This document shows positions 8,559 through 15,813 of a DNA stretch of 29,272 nucleotides, piece by piece. Below the pieces are notes generated by a model that saw nothing but the letters and a program-made list of their open reading frames with translations, ran no database searches and was not told the origin of the DNA. The position numbers were made by a program, and so were the translations under genes. Source of the stretch: Fimenecus sp045632525 (GTDB taxonomy: Bacteria; Bacillota; Clostridia; Oscillospirales; Acutalibacteraceae); contig JAZQWV010000024.1 of NCBI GenBank assembly GCA_045632525.1, positions 1 to 29,272 on the forward strand. Reading direction: 5' to 3'. Position 1 is the stretch's first letter; every line of letters begins with the position of its first letter.

Positions 8559-9528
8559 AAAAATTATCTAGTAATTCTTTATAAAATTCTGTGTAATCAG
8601 TTCGTTTTTGTTCTGTGAAACGAATTGCTTCTTCAGGGTGACGATTAAGCTGACCTGTGAGCATATATTGTGGCGCATAACCCCATTGAACACCCAATTC
8701 TTTTAAAGGAATCATATAGTTTTCAATAAACTTCAATAATGAGTATGTGCTATATTTTGGATTTTTCAAGAAACCAAGCAATAATTCCATGGCACAATTG
8801 CCTGCGCCCCTACCCATCGACATTGCAGTTGCGTCCACAAAAGACACTCCATAAGAAAGTGTTTCAACCGTATTAGCATAAGCAAGTTTTTGGTTGTTGT
8901 GACCGTGAAAACCGATTTGTTTGCCGTATTTTTCACCATATTCAATATATCTCTTTGCAAGCTCAACAGCACTTTCAGGAACAAGTGCACCATAACTATC
9001 AACAAGATAGATTATGTCAACCTTTGATTCGCCGAGCATTTTAAGAGCTTCGTCAATTTGGTTGAAATTAGCCTGTGAAATTGCCATAATATTACAAGTT
9101 GTTTCGTAGCCCAACTCACTTAAATAATTAATCATTTCAACTGCAGACGGAATCTGATGAATATAACAAGCAACGCGTACCATATCAATTACGCTGTCTT
9201 TTTTAGGAATAAAGTCCGTTTTATAATCACAACGACCAACATCAGCCATAACTGATATTTTCATTGGGGAATTATTTTCACCAACAATTGCACGAATATC
9301 TTCTTCTTTACAGAATTTCCACTTGCCGTGCTCGTTTTCATTAAAAAGATTGCGACTTGCACGATAGCCAAATTCCATATAATCAACACCACATTTAATG
9401 TTGGTTTTATAAAGTTCGCTGACAAATTCGTCAGTAAACTGAAAATTATTGCAAAGCCCACCATCACGGATTGTGGCATCAAGCACACGAATATCATGAC
9501 GGACACTCATTAAATTGCCTTTTCTCAT
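8557..9528 (-). CDS. DRE-TIM metallolyase (HMG-CoA lyase/4-hydroxy-2-oxovalerate aldolase-like)
   Basis: A 323-residue TIM-barrel enzyme of the HMGL-like superfamily. The hallmark DATIRDGG (17-24) supplies the metal-binding Asp and catalytic Arg, MEFGYR (51-56) fits the conserved Glu position, and GFHGHNN (206-212) is the HxH metal site (H208, H210). The superfamily performs divalent-metal aldol condensations or retro-aldol cleavages of 2-oxo or acyl-CoA substrates. It is shorter than isopropylmalate synthase and lacks its regulatory domain; length is closest to aldolase and lyase members. Start: AGGAGGCG lies about 8 nt before the ATG at 9528; a second ATG at codon 7 has no comparable site. 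Divergent from the E2-like gene, with adjoining -35 elements. Substrate unknown. Confidence 0.83.
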   Translation of the reverse strand: MRKGNLMSVRHDIRVLDATIRDGGLCNNFQFTDEFVSELYKTNIKCGVDYMEFGYRASRNLFNENEHGKWKFCKEEDIRAIVGENNSPMKISVMADVGRCDYKTDFIPKKDSVIDMVRVACYIHQIPSAVEMINYLSELGYETTCNIMAISQANFNQIDEALKMLGESKVDIIYLVDSYGALVPESAVELAKRYIEYGEKYGKQIGFHGHNNQKLAYANTVETLSYGVSFVDATAMSMGRGAGNCAMELLLGFLKNPKYSTYSLLKFIENYMIPLKELGVQWGYAPQYMLTGQLNRHPEEAIRFTEQKRTDYTEFYKELLDNF

Positions 9529-9556
9529 TGTAAGTCGCCTCCTTTTATAATTTATT

Positions 9557-9584
9557 TCTATATATTTTAAATTGACGAAATCAA
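9557..9584 (-). promoter_or_regulatory. possible promoter of the aldolase-like gene
   Basis: Minus strand: TTGATT (9584-9579), a 16-bp spacer, TATAGA (9562-9557). The -35 adjoins the -35 of the divergent promoter within TTGACGAAATCAA. A weaker match than its partner. Confidence 0.4.
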
Positions 9585-9600
9585 CTTATTTTGATATACT
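9572..9600 (+). promoter_or_regulatory. predicted promoter of the E2-like acyltransferase gene
   Basis: TTGACG (9572-9577), a 17-bp spacer, TATACT (9595-9600); AGGGAGAA ribosome site just before the ATG at 9633. Confidence 0.62.
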
Positions 9601-9632
9601 CATATTGATTTTTACACAATAGGGAGAAAAAT

Positions 9633-10568
9633 ATGGGATTTAAAACTTTTATTGATAAAACACTCGATCGTCCAATGAATGGTGACAAGGTTGAATATTT
9701 TGGTGAAGTTAAAAGAAAATGCAACGGATATGTATTATCTTCTTCTACAACTCAACCTGCAGCGTCATACCACTATGACCTTGATGTTACAAAAATGTGG
9801 GAAGAATATAAAACACTAAAAAATGAATGTGGATATTCTCTTTCATTCAACACAATTATTATAAAAGCAATGGTTGAAGGATTAAAAATTGCCCCAAGGC
9901 TTAATGCTCACATTGATTTCAAACCATTTTCAATATCAGGTCGTCTCATCGTTAAAGAGCATATTAATATCGCAATGCCTGTGCTTCTCGACAATGGCGA
10001 AACTTTTCCTGTTAACATTCTCTCTGCTGAAGAAATGAATCTCAAAGAACTTCAGGAAGAAATCAGTGATATTGTCACACGAATGAAGACAACTGACATT
10101 AACCGCACTTATACAGACCTTTCTTTGCACCGTGGAATTGCTATGATGCTTTCAAGCCAGATGCCACGAGCAGTTGCAATGACTATTAAAGGTGCTTTTG
10201 GTAAAAGTAAGATGGGCAAAATTTCTGATTTGTTCCACCGTGCACCAAAAGAAGAAAATGCACTTAAAATAGAACATATTCGTGAAGGTACTGTATGTTT
10301 CTCAAACTACGGCACACTTAAACTTGATGGTTTTAGCGCACATGCACCACTTCTTTACCCTCAAGTATTTATGATGGGTGTTGGCACTATTCATGATGAA
10401 GAATTTGTTTTCAGAAATAGCAAAGGTGAAATTGATTTAGGCACAAAGAAAGTTATGCCTGTAACACTTACCTTTGACCACAGAATTGGTGCACTCAACG
10501 ATGTTGTGCCATTTATGAAAAAACTTGAAGAAATCTTCAAAAATCCAGAAGTTATCAAAACTTGGTAA
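9633..10568 (+). CDS. stand-alone E2-type (CAT-fold) acyltransferase-like protein
   Basis: A 311-residue protein resembling only the catalytic domain of 2-oxo acid dehydrogenase E2 subunits. Fold landmarks: a YHYDLDVTKM strand near 46-55, LSFNTIIIKAMVEGLKIAPRLNAHID (70-95), INIAMPVLLDNG (111-122), FSNYGTLKLDGFSAHAPLLYPQVFMMGVG (223-251), and TFDHRIG (280-286) with the expected catalytic His283. There is no lipoyl domain or E1/E3-binding domain, and no E1 or E3 genes nearby. The usual DHRxxDG reads DHRIGAL here, so the Asp-Gly after the catalytic His is missing. It may be an acyltransferase acting on a free CoA ester, or a non-catalytic relative. It has its own strong promoter and ends in a GC-rich hairpin. 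Confidence 0.8.
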   Translation: MGFKTFIDKTLDRPMNGDKVEYFGEVKRKCNGYVLSSSTTQPAASYHYDLDVTKMWEEYKTLKNECGYSLSFNTIIIKAMVEGLKIAPRLNAHIDFKPFSISGRLIVKEHINIAMPVLLDNGETFPVNILSAEEMNLKELQEEISDIVTRMKTTDINRTYTDLSLHRGIAMMLSSQMPRAVAMTIKGAFGKSKMGKISDLFHRAPKEENALKIEHIREGTVCFSNYGTLKLDGFSAHAPLLYPQVFMMGVGTIHDEEFVFRNSKGEIDLGTKKVMPVTLTFDHRIGALNDVVPFMKKLEEIFKNPEVIKTW

Positions 10569-10577
10569 GTTTTATAT

Positions 10578-10600
10578 GGGACGCCAATCGGCGTCCCCTT
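10578..10600 (+). terminator. hairpin after the E2-like gene, terminator with weak U-tract
   Basis: GGGACGCC (10578-10585), loop AATC, GGCGTCCC (10590-10597), followed by CTTAATTTC rather than a solid T run. Termination may be partial, which matters because the tRNA starts 23 nt later. Confidence 0.6.
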
Positions 10601-10619
10601 AATTTCATAAAAATTATTT

Positions 10620-10696
10620 GCGCTTGTAGCTCAGTTGGATAGAGCATCAGACTCCGACTCTGAAGGTCGCTGGTTCGACTCCAGTCAAGCGCGCCA
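10620..10696 (+). tRNA. tRNA-Arg (anticodon CCG)
   Basis: A complete 77-nt cloverleaf: acceptor GCGCTTG with CAAGCGC, D-arm GCTC...GAGC, anticodon stem TCAGA/TCTGA with loop CTCCGAC giving anticodon CCG (reads CGG), T-arm with the GGTTCGACTCC segment, discriminator G and an encoded CCA. No gap for an independent promoter is evident between the upstream hairpin and the 5' end. Confidence 0.95.
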
Positions 10697-10699
10697 AAG

Positions 10700-10734
10700 A
10701 AGAATCTGTAAATTTGCAGATTCTTTTCTTTTTT
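10700..10734 (+). terminator. terminator of the tRNA-Arg transcript
   Basis: AAGAATCTG (10700-10708) pairs with CAGATTCTT (10717-10725), followed by TTTCTTTTTT. It lies between the tRNA and the convergent ychF stop and may also slow minus-strand transcription. Confidence 0.75.
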
Positions 10735-11827
10735 ATACGTTAAAACGGAAAAGAACAATGTCTCCGTCTTTCATTACATATTCTTTGCCTTCGCTTCGCA
10801 CAAGACCTTTTTCTTTTGCAGCCTGCATTGTGCCGTTTGCAATAAGGTCGTCAAAGTGGATAACTTCTGCACGAATGAATCCACGCTCAAAGTCAGTATG
10901 AATTTTACCTGCTGCCTGTGGTGCTTTTGTGCCTTTTTTAATTGTCCAAGCACGAACTTCAGGTTGTCCAGCAGTTAAGTATGAGATAAGTCCTAAAAGG
11001 TTGTATGAACGCTGAATGAGAAGGTCAAGACCGCCCTGTTCAATGCCCAAATCAGCAAGGAACATCTCTTTTTCTTCTTTATCGAGTTCAGCAATCTGTG
11101 CTTCTAATTCTGCACAAATTGGAAGAGTTTCTGCACCCTCTGCCTCTGCAAGCTTACAAACTGCATTATAACGAGCGTTGTCACGAATGTCATTTGCAAA
11201 GTCATCTTCACTCATATTACAAGCATAAATAATTGGTTTTGATGAAAGAAGTGCAACATCAGAGAGGAATTCCTTTTCTTCGTCATCGGCTTCAACCGCA
11301 CGAGCATTGACGCCGTTTTCAAGCTCACCACGAAGACGCTTTAAGAAATCAAGTTCTTTTTGAAGTGATTTGTCACCCTTTAAATCCTTTTCAACTTTTG
11401 TAATTCTTCTGTCGAGAATTTCAACGTCAGAAAGAATAAGTTCAAGGTTGATTGTTTCAATATCACGCTGCGGGTCTATGCTACCTTCAACGTGAATAAT
11501 ATCGTCATTTTCAAAGCAACGGACAACGTGGATAATCGCATCAACTTCACGAATATGTGATAAGAATTTATTGCCGAGGCCTTCGCCCTTTGATGCACCT
11601 TTTACAAGACCTGCAATATCAACAAATTCAATTGTTGCAGGAGTAATCTTTGCAGGGTTATACATTTCTGCTAATTTGTCAATTCTGTAATCTGGCACTG
11701 CAACCACACCAACATTTGGCTCAATTGTGCAGAAAGCGTAGTTTGCAGACTGTGCACCAGCGTTTGTTATAGCATTAAAAAGTGTACTTTTGCCGACATT
11801 TGGCAAACCTACAATACCGAGTTTCAT
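10733..11827 (-). CDS. ychF: Obg-family P-loop ATPase YchF
   Basis: A universal ribosome-associated ATPase of the Obg/OLA1 group; 364 residues, the normal length. Motifs: P-loop GLPNVGKST (7-15), switch region with the DIAGLVKGASKGEGLGN block, the divergent G4 motif NMSE in place of NKxD (which accounts for ATP preference), and a C-terminal TGS domain ending in DGDIVLFRFNV. It binds ribosomes and is linked to stress and translation quality control. The ATG at 11827 has AAGGATG upstream. Its promoter interlocks with that of tcdA in a mirror-symmetric divergent region. Confidence 0.97.
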   Translation of the reverse strand: MKLGIVGLPNVGKSTLFNAITNAGAQSANYAFCTIEPNVGVVAVPDYRIDKLAEMYNPAKITPATIEFVDIAGLVKGASKGEGLGNKFLSHIREVDAIIHVVRCFENDDIIHVEGSIDPQRDIETINLELILSDVEILDRRITKVEKDLKGDKSLQKELDFLKRLRGELENGVNARAVEADDEEKEFLSDVALLSSKPIIYACNMSEDDFANDIRDNARYNAVCKLAEAEGAETLPICAELEAQIAELDKEEKEMFLADLGIEQGGLDLLIQRSYNLLGLISYLTAGQPEVRAWTIKKGTKAPQAAGKIHTDFERGFIRAEVIHFDDLIANGTMQAAKEKGLVRSEGKEYVMKDGDIVLFRFNV

Positions 11828-11862
11828 AATATCATCCTTAATATATAAATTTCCAAAAAAAG

Positions 11863-11891
11863 ATTATACACTATTGCGGGAAAATTTTCAA
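11863..11891 (-). promoter_or_regulatory. predicted promoter of ychF
   Basis: Minus strand: TTGAAA (11891-11886), a 17-bp spacer, perfect TATAAT (11868-11863). It overlaps the tcdA promoter by 18 bp. Confidence 0.68.
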
Positions 11892-11902
11892 TAGTGTATA
11901 AT
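11874..11902 (+). promoter_or_regulatory. predicted promoter of tcdA and the MaoC-like gene
   Basis: TTGCGG (11874-11879), a 17-bp spacer, perfect TATAAT (11897-11902); GGGTGAT ribosome site just before the tcdA ATG at 11934. Confidence 0.65.
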
Positions 11903-11933
11903 TGAATTAAATAAGTATAGGTCGGGTGATATT

Positions 11934-12608
11934 ATGGAATTTTCTCGTACTGAAAGATTAATAGGAACTGATAATCTCGAAAAACTTAAAAATGCAAATA
12001 TTATTATTTTCGGGCTTGGTGGTGTTGGCTCTTATGTTGCCGAAGCACTCGCTCGTTCAGGCGTTGGCAAAATGACAGTGGTTGACAAAGACACAGTTGA
12101 CATTACAAACATCAATCGTCAGTTATATGCGCTTCACTCAACTGTTGGCAAAGACAAAGCCCAAGTGGCAAAAACAAGAATTCTTGACATCAACCCCAAC
12201 TGTCAGGTTACACCAATTGTTAAAATGTATTTACCTGAAAATGCAGATGAATTTAATCTTGCAGAGTATCATTATATTATTGATGCAATTGACAATGTGA
12301 CCGCAAAAATTGACCTTGCTATTAAATCAGAAGAATTGGGAATACCGATGATTGCGTCAATGGGTACTGGCAACAAATTAGACCCAACCGCATTTAAGAT
12401 TACTGATATTTATAAGACGGATACTTGTCCCCTTTGCAGAGTTATGCGAAAAGAATTAAAAACTCGTGGTGTAAAAAAATTAAAGGTGCTATATTCAACC
12501 GAAACGCCTAAAAACGACGGTGAACGCACCCCTGCAAGCATATCTTTTGTACCAAGTGTGGCAGGACTTATTATCGCAGGCGAAGTTATAAAGGATTTGA
12601 TTAAGTAA
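11934..12608 (+). CDS. tcdA: tRNA threonylcarbamoyladenosine dehydratase, E1-like
   Basis: An E1/ThiF-fold ATP-dependent enzyme that cyclises t6A37 of ANN-decoding tRNAs to ct6A. The N-terminus FSRTERLIG is characteristic, followed by the nucleotide-binding IIFGLGGVGSYVAEALARSG (24-43), VVDKDTVDITNINRQLYAL with the conserved Asp and Arg, and a CPLC zinc or thiol motif near residue 165. At 224 residues it is a little shorter than the E. coli enzyme. Related MoeB/ThiF proteins share the fold, but the N-terminus and the ending SVAGLIIAGEVIKDLI favour TcdA. It is probably co-transcribed with the MaoC-like gene 42 nt downstream. Confidence 0.88.
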   Translation: MEFSRTERLIGTDNLEKLKNANIIIFGLGGVGSYVAEALARSGVGKMTVVDKDTVDITNINRQLYALHSTVGKDKAQVAKTRILDINPNCQVTPIVKMYLPENADEFNLAEYHYIIDAIDNVTAKIDLAIKSEELGIPMIASMGTGNKLDPTAFKITDIYKTDTCPLCRVMRKELKTRGVKKLKVLYSTETPKNDGERTPASISFVPSVAGLIIAGEVIKDLIK

Positions 12609-12650
12609 TAATTCTTAATTTTTGTCACATATTAAAATTGGGTGAATTTA

Positions 12651-13076
12651 ATGTATTTTGATGATGTTAAAATGGGTATGACAGTTGATATTCCACCTGC
12701 TGTCATTGAAAAAGAAAAAGTGATGGATTTTGCTCGTCTTTATGACAATATTCCATTACACACCGACGAAGAATATGCAAAGAAAAGTCCCTTTGGTGGG
12801 CTTATTGCACCGGGTGTTATGTCGTTTATGTCCGTTTGGGCAAAATATCTTGAAGTTGATTTGTTCCGTGACGACCTTTTAGCAGGAAAATCAACAAAAA
12901 TTGAGTGGTTAAAGCCCGTTTATGTTGACGACGTTCTTACTGCCAAGGCTCATGTTACAGGGCTTACTCAACGAAGTGAGAAAAACGGAATTGTTGAGTT
13001 GACCATTCACGCATATAATCAACACGGTGAACTAGTTCTAACAAATGTTACAGAAGCAATAGTTAAATGTAAATAA
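12651..13076 (+). CDS. MaoC-like (R)-specific enoyl-CoA hydratase domain protein
   Basis: A 141-residue single hot-dog domain. DNIPLHTDEEYA (32-43) carries the Asp32/His37 pair of MaoC/PhaJ hydratases, followed by the family block FGGLIAPGVMSFMS. A second stretch, KIEWLKPVYVDDVLTAKAHVTG, is the usual hot-dog beta sheet. Family role: reversible hydration of trans-2-enoyl-CoA, though many such proteins have other acyl-CoA substrates. The ATG at 12651 was chosen because GGGTGA (12640-12645) lies just upstream; the GTG start at 12642 overlaps that site. It follows tcdA with no terminator between and ends at a bidirectional terminator. Confidence 0.88.
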   Translation: MYFDDVKMGMTVDIPPAVIEKEKVMDFARLYDNIPLHTDEEYAKKSPFGGLIAPGVMSFMSVWAKYLEVDLFRDDLLAGKSTKIEWLKPVYVDDVLTAKAHVTGLTQRSEKNGIVELTIHAYNQHGELVLTNVTEAIVKCK

Positions 13077-13108
13077 AAAAAAGGAGAGCAAAGGCTCTCC
13101 TTTATTTT
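13076..13108. terminator. bidirectional terminator between the MaoC-like gene and trxA
   Basis: GGAGAGC (13083-13089), loop AAAG, GCTCTCC (13094-13100), extended by three A-T pairs, with a T-rich run after it and an A-rich run before it. It would stop transcripts from both convergent sides. Confidence 0.87.
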
Positions 13109-13416
13109 TATTCACAGAATTCTGCAATCTGATGTTTTTCTTTTGCTCCAACAAAGCGCTTAACTTCTTGTCCTTTATCAAAAAGGATTACTGTTGGAAT
13201 GCTCATAACACCGAATGTTACTGCAAGGTCTGTTGACTCGTCAACATTGAGTTTGCATACTTTAATGTTTTCATTTTCTTCTGCAAAAGCTTCCATCTCT
13301 GGCATCATCATCTGACAAGGGCCACACCAGTCAGCATAAAAATCGAGAAGGACTTTCTTTTCTGATTTTAAAACTTCTTGTGCAAAATTTTCAAGATTAA
13401 CTTTTGTAATTGCCAT
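13108..13416 (-). CDS. trxA: thioredoxin
   Basis: A 102-residue cytosolic disulfide reductase of standard length. Active site WCGPC (30-34), FYADWCGPC context, the cis-proline loop SIPTV with Pro74, and a GAKEKHQI helix at the end. It reduces protein disulfides using electrons from a thioredoxin reductase, which is not in this window. The start follows the stop of the flavodoxin-fold oxidoreductase by one base, with a weak AGGAG 11 nt upstream, so translation is probably coupled. Last gene of the ligase operon. Confidence 0.95.
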   Translation of the reverse strand: MAITKVNLENFAQEVLKSEKKVLLDFYADWCGPCQMMMPEMEAFAEENENIKVCKLNVDESTDLAVTFGVMSIPTVILFDKGQEVKRFVGAKEKHQIAEFCE

Positions 13417-13417
13417 T

Positions 13418-14008
13418 TTATCTCACGCTCCTATAAAGCATTTCTGCTTTTCCAATATCTGTACTATCAATACCACATTTATCAGTATTTCTTGCGAGCA
13501 TTGTTCCACAAAGTTCAATGTTAAGTACTGTGAACGCTTGCATCAACTGATGTTTGATAACCTCATAACCAATTTCACCGTCAGAGCCACTTGTGACCAT
13601 TATGATTGCTTTTCTTCGTTTCTCAATAGGATTTTTCATATTGCGACGAAAACGAGCTTCATAATAACGCTGAAAACGGTCAATGAGTGCTTTCATTGGT
13701 GAAGGCACACCCATAAAATAAATTGGTGTTGCAAATATTATTATGTCCACATCTTCAAATTTTTTGAAGAATTCTTCTAAATCTTTTTTTGAGCAACCTG
13801 TAACTGCTTTGCAATATCCACAAGCATTGCAAGGCGTTGGGTTAAGCTCATAAAGATTTACTATTTCAATATTTGTCCCCTTTGGGAATTGACGAAGAAG
13901 TGCGCCCAAAAGTTTTGCTGTGTATCCCGTTTTTCTTGGAGATGCCATCAATGCCAAAACTTTTTTGCCATTTGAAAATTCTTCTTGGTTGTCATATCCT
14001 AAAATCAT
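13418..14008 (-). CDS. flavodoxin-fold NAD(P)H/FMN oxidoreductase with Cys cluster
   Basis: A 196-residue protein of the NADPH-dependent FMN reductase / iron-sulfur flavoprotein-like group. VLALMASPRKTGYTAKLL (18-35) is the FMN phosphate loop, FATPIYFMGVPSPMKALIDRF the isoalloxazine-binding block. Between them PCNACGYCKAVTGC supplies four cysteines with the spacing seen in family members annotated as flavodoxin family or iron-sulfur flavoproteins; metal binding is not proven. Its ATG overlaps the stop of the upstream ligase (ATGA at 14005-14008), so the two are translationally coupled. Likely a two-electron reductase; substrate unknown. Confidence 0.85.
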   Translation of the reverse strand: MILGYDNQEEFSNGKKVLALMASPRKTGYTAKLLGALLRQFPKGTNIEIVNLYELNPTPCNACGYCKAVTGCSKKDLEEFFKKFEDVDIIIFATPIYFMGVPSPMKALIDRFQRYYEARFRRNMKNPIEKRRKAIIMVTSGSDGEIGYEVIKHQLMQAFTVLNIELCGTMLARNTDKCGIDSTDIGKAEMLYRSVR

Positions 14009-15786
14009 TGTTCTTCCCCTGTTGTTTCTTCAACGCTATCTTCCTTATCGTTTTGTTTAAGGTTGGCATAGCGTTTAATTTTTTGTGTTGTTGTTTTGAT
14101 AAACTCGTTTTCACGAATATCAAAATTCATAATCTTTTTATATGATGGAAGTTTTTTATTAACTTCTTTAATCGCCTGTGCTATCTGCTCACGAATTTCT
14201 TCTTGAGTGATTTCTTGACGTTTAAGATTTTCTTTGATTTTTTCATAGTTAGGATAAATCTGTGCTGAAACTGTTGTTTCATCGTTTTCAGTTTCAACGC
14301 CATATACCATACTTTCTTCAATAAGAGGGTTATTGTTAAGATAGATTTCAACTTCTTCAGGGAAGATGTTTTTACCATTCTTTGTAACAATAACATTCTT
14401 GCAACGGCCCGTGATTTTATAGCAGTTGTTTCTGTCAACAACACCCAAATCACCTGTTTTAAACCATCCGTCAGATGTAAGCACTTCATCAGTTGCTTCT
14501 TGATTTTTATAATAACCCATCATAACCATTGGGCCTTTAATCCAGATTTCACCAACACCCAAATCATCGGGGTCATTGATTCTCGCTTCGACATTTGGAA
14601 GTGGTGTACCAATTGAGTCAGGGAGCATCAATTTATCGTGGTTACCAATAACGAGCGGTGCACATTCTGTAAGACCATATCCGATATAAATATCAATACC
14701 CATATTGATAAAGTCTTCTGCTACTCTTGGGTCAAGTGCAGATGCGCCTGTGATGAGAAGACGAAGTTTGCCACCAAAGTTTTCGATAACTTCGTTAAAG
14801 AGCTTTCTACCGACATTCTTTGAGCCGAATGCACGACCAACTGATGATGCAACTTTACCAAAGCCGAAGATTGCACTACCGCCTTTTTTCTCGCCGATTT
14901 TCTTCATAATTCTTGCATAGAATTTTTCAATCATCAATGGCACAGTGATAAAAACTGTTGGTTTGATATCTGCCATATCCTGAGTGATATAACGAATACC
15001 ACGGCAGAAAGCTATGCAAGCACCTGAATAAAGAATAAGCAAAAATCCCAATGTGCATTCATAAGTATGGTGAATTGGAAGCACTGAAAGAAGTTGGTCT
15101 TCGGGATAAACCTTAACCACACCACTAATATTGTTAATAACACCGCAGATATTTGCCATGCTAAGACAAACGCCCTTCGAAACACCTGTTGTGCCTGATG
15201 TAAACAAAAGTGAAACCATTGCTTCAGGGTCTAAAGTCACATCATTAAGGCTTTTTACACCCTTTTTATATAGGGCTCTACCCTCTTCAAAATATTCGTC
15301 AAAAGAAACTACACCATCAAGGTCAATTTCATCAAAGCAATAGAATTTGAACCCTTCTGAAAGTTTATCTTTTCTCTCATAAAGCTCTTTGATGAATTTC
15401 TTGTCACCAAAAATTGCGCAAGAGTCAGAATCGTTTAAAATATCAACCATATTATCAGCTGTAAGTTCTTTATCCATTGGAACAATAACATTGCTACTAC
15501 AAGTTACTGCAAGATAAGTCACAGCCCATTTATATGAGTTTACGCCCACAACTGCAATATGATTTCTTGAATAGCCGTCCTTTATTAAACTGTTGCCAAG
15601 ATAATAAACATCGTGACGCAATTGCTTATATGAAACATCATAATAAACACCGTCTTTGTTTCTCAATTTATAGGCTGGTCGGTCTGAATAAAGTCTTTCA
15701 CTATTGTCAATGAGTTCTTTAAAAGTTTTGATTTCATTAACTTCATAAAAAGATTTGTTCACGGGGAAATTGGCTTCGTAAGTCAT
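14005..15786 (-). CDS. AMP-forming acyl-CoA ligase (long-chain type), downstream paralog
   Basis: A 593-residue ANL-superfamily enzyme that activates a carboxylic acid via an acyl-AMP. Motifs: P-loop FTSGTTGVSKG (195-205), YGLTECAPL, GWFKTGDLG, the hinge KITGRCKNVIVTKNGKNIFPEEVE, and a C-terminal LPSYKKI and TTTQKIKR region that would hold the catalytic Lys. The YGLTE form and overall layout fit long-chain fatty acyl-CoA synthetases. It is a tandem paralog of the gene at 15814-17568: about two-thirds identical over the first 100 residues and nearly identical around the hinge. An acidic tail (KEDSVEETTGEEQ) is added here. GAGGTAA before the ATG; 27 nt after the stop of the upstream paralog. 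Confidence 0.9.
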   Translation of the reverse strand: MTYEANFPVNKSFYEVNEIKTFKELIDNSERLYSDRPAYKLRNKDGVYYDVSYKQLRHDVYYLGNSLIKDGYSRNHIAVVGVNSYKWAVTYLAVTCSSNVIVPMDKELTADNMVDILNDSDSCAIFGDKKFIKELYERKDKLSEGFKFYCFDEIDLDGVVSFDEYFEEGRALYKKGVKSLNDVTLDPEAMVSLLFTSGTTGVSKGVCLSMANICGVINNISGVVKVYPEDQLLSVLPIHHTYECTLGFLLILYSGACIAFCRGIRYITQDMADIKPTVFITVPLMIEKFYARIMKKIGEKKGGSAIFGFGKVASSVGRAFGSKNVGRKLFNEVIENFGGKLRLLITGASALDPRVAEDFINMGIDIYIGYGLTECAPLVIGNHDKLMLPDSIGTPLPNVEARINDPDDLGVGEIWIKGPMVMMGYYKNQEATDEVLTSDGWFKTGDLGVVDRNNCYKITGRCKNVIVTKNGKNIFPEEVEIYLNNNPLIEESMVYGVETENDETTVSAQIYPNYEKIKENLKRQEITQEEIREQIAQAIKEVNKKLPSYKKIMNFDIRENEFIKTTTQKIKRYANLKQNDKEDSVEETTGEEQ

Positions 15787-15813
15787 AATTTTTACCTCGT
15801 TTATTTTTTGCTG

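Larger units (their letters stand above)
11863..11902. repeat. perfect 14-bp inverted repeat spanning the divergent ychF/tcdA promoters
   Basis: ATTATACACTATTG (11863-11876) is the exact reverse complement of CAATAGTGTATAAT (11889-11902), separated by 12 bp (CGGGAAAATTTT). Each arm contains one promoter's -10 and the first three bases of the other's -35. Confidence 0.9.

Noticed and set aside
10555..10758. Minus-strand open frame containing GALDWSRTSDLQSRS
   Set aside because: This is the antisense of tRNA-Arg, a sequence often mis-annotated as protein in databases.
14181..14489. Minus-strand Lys/Leu-rich frame within the ligase gene, repeated at 15990-16235 in its paralog
   Set aside because: Conservation of the shadow frame is a by-product of the paralogous ligase coding sequence; no start signals.
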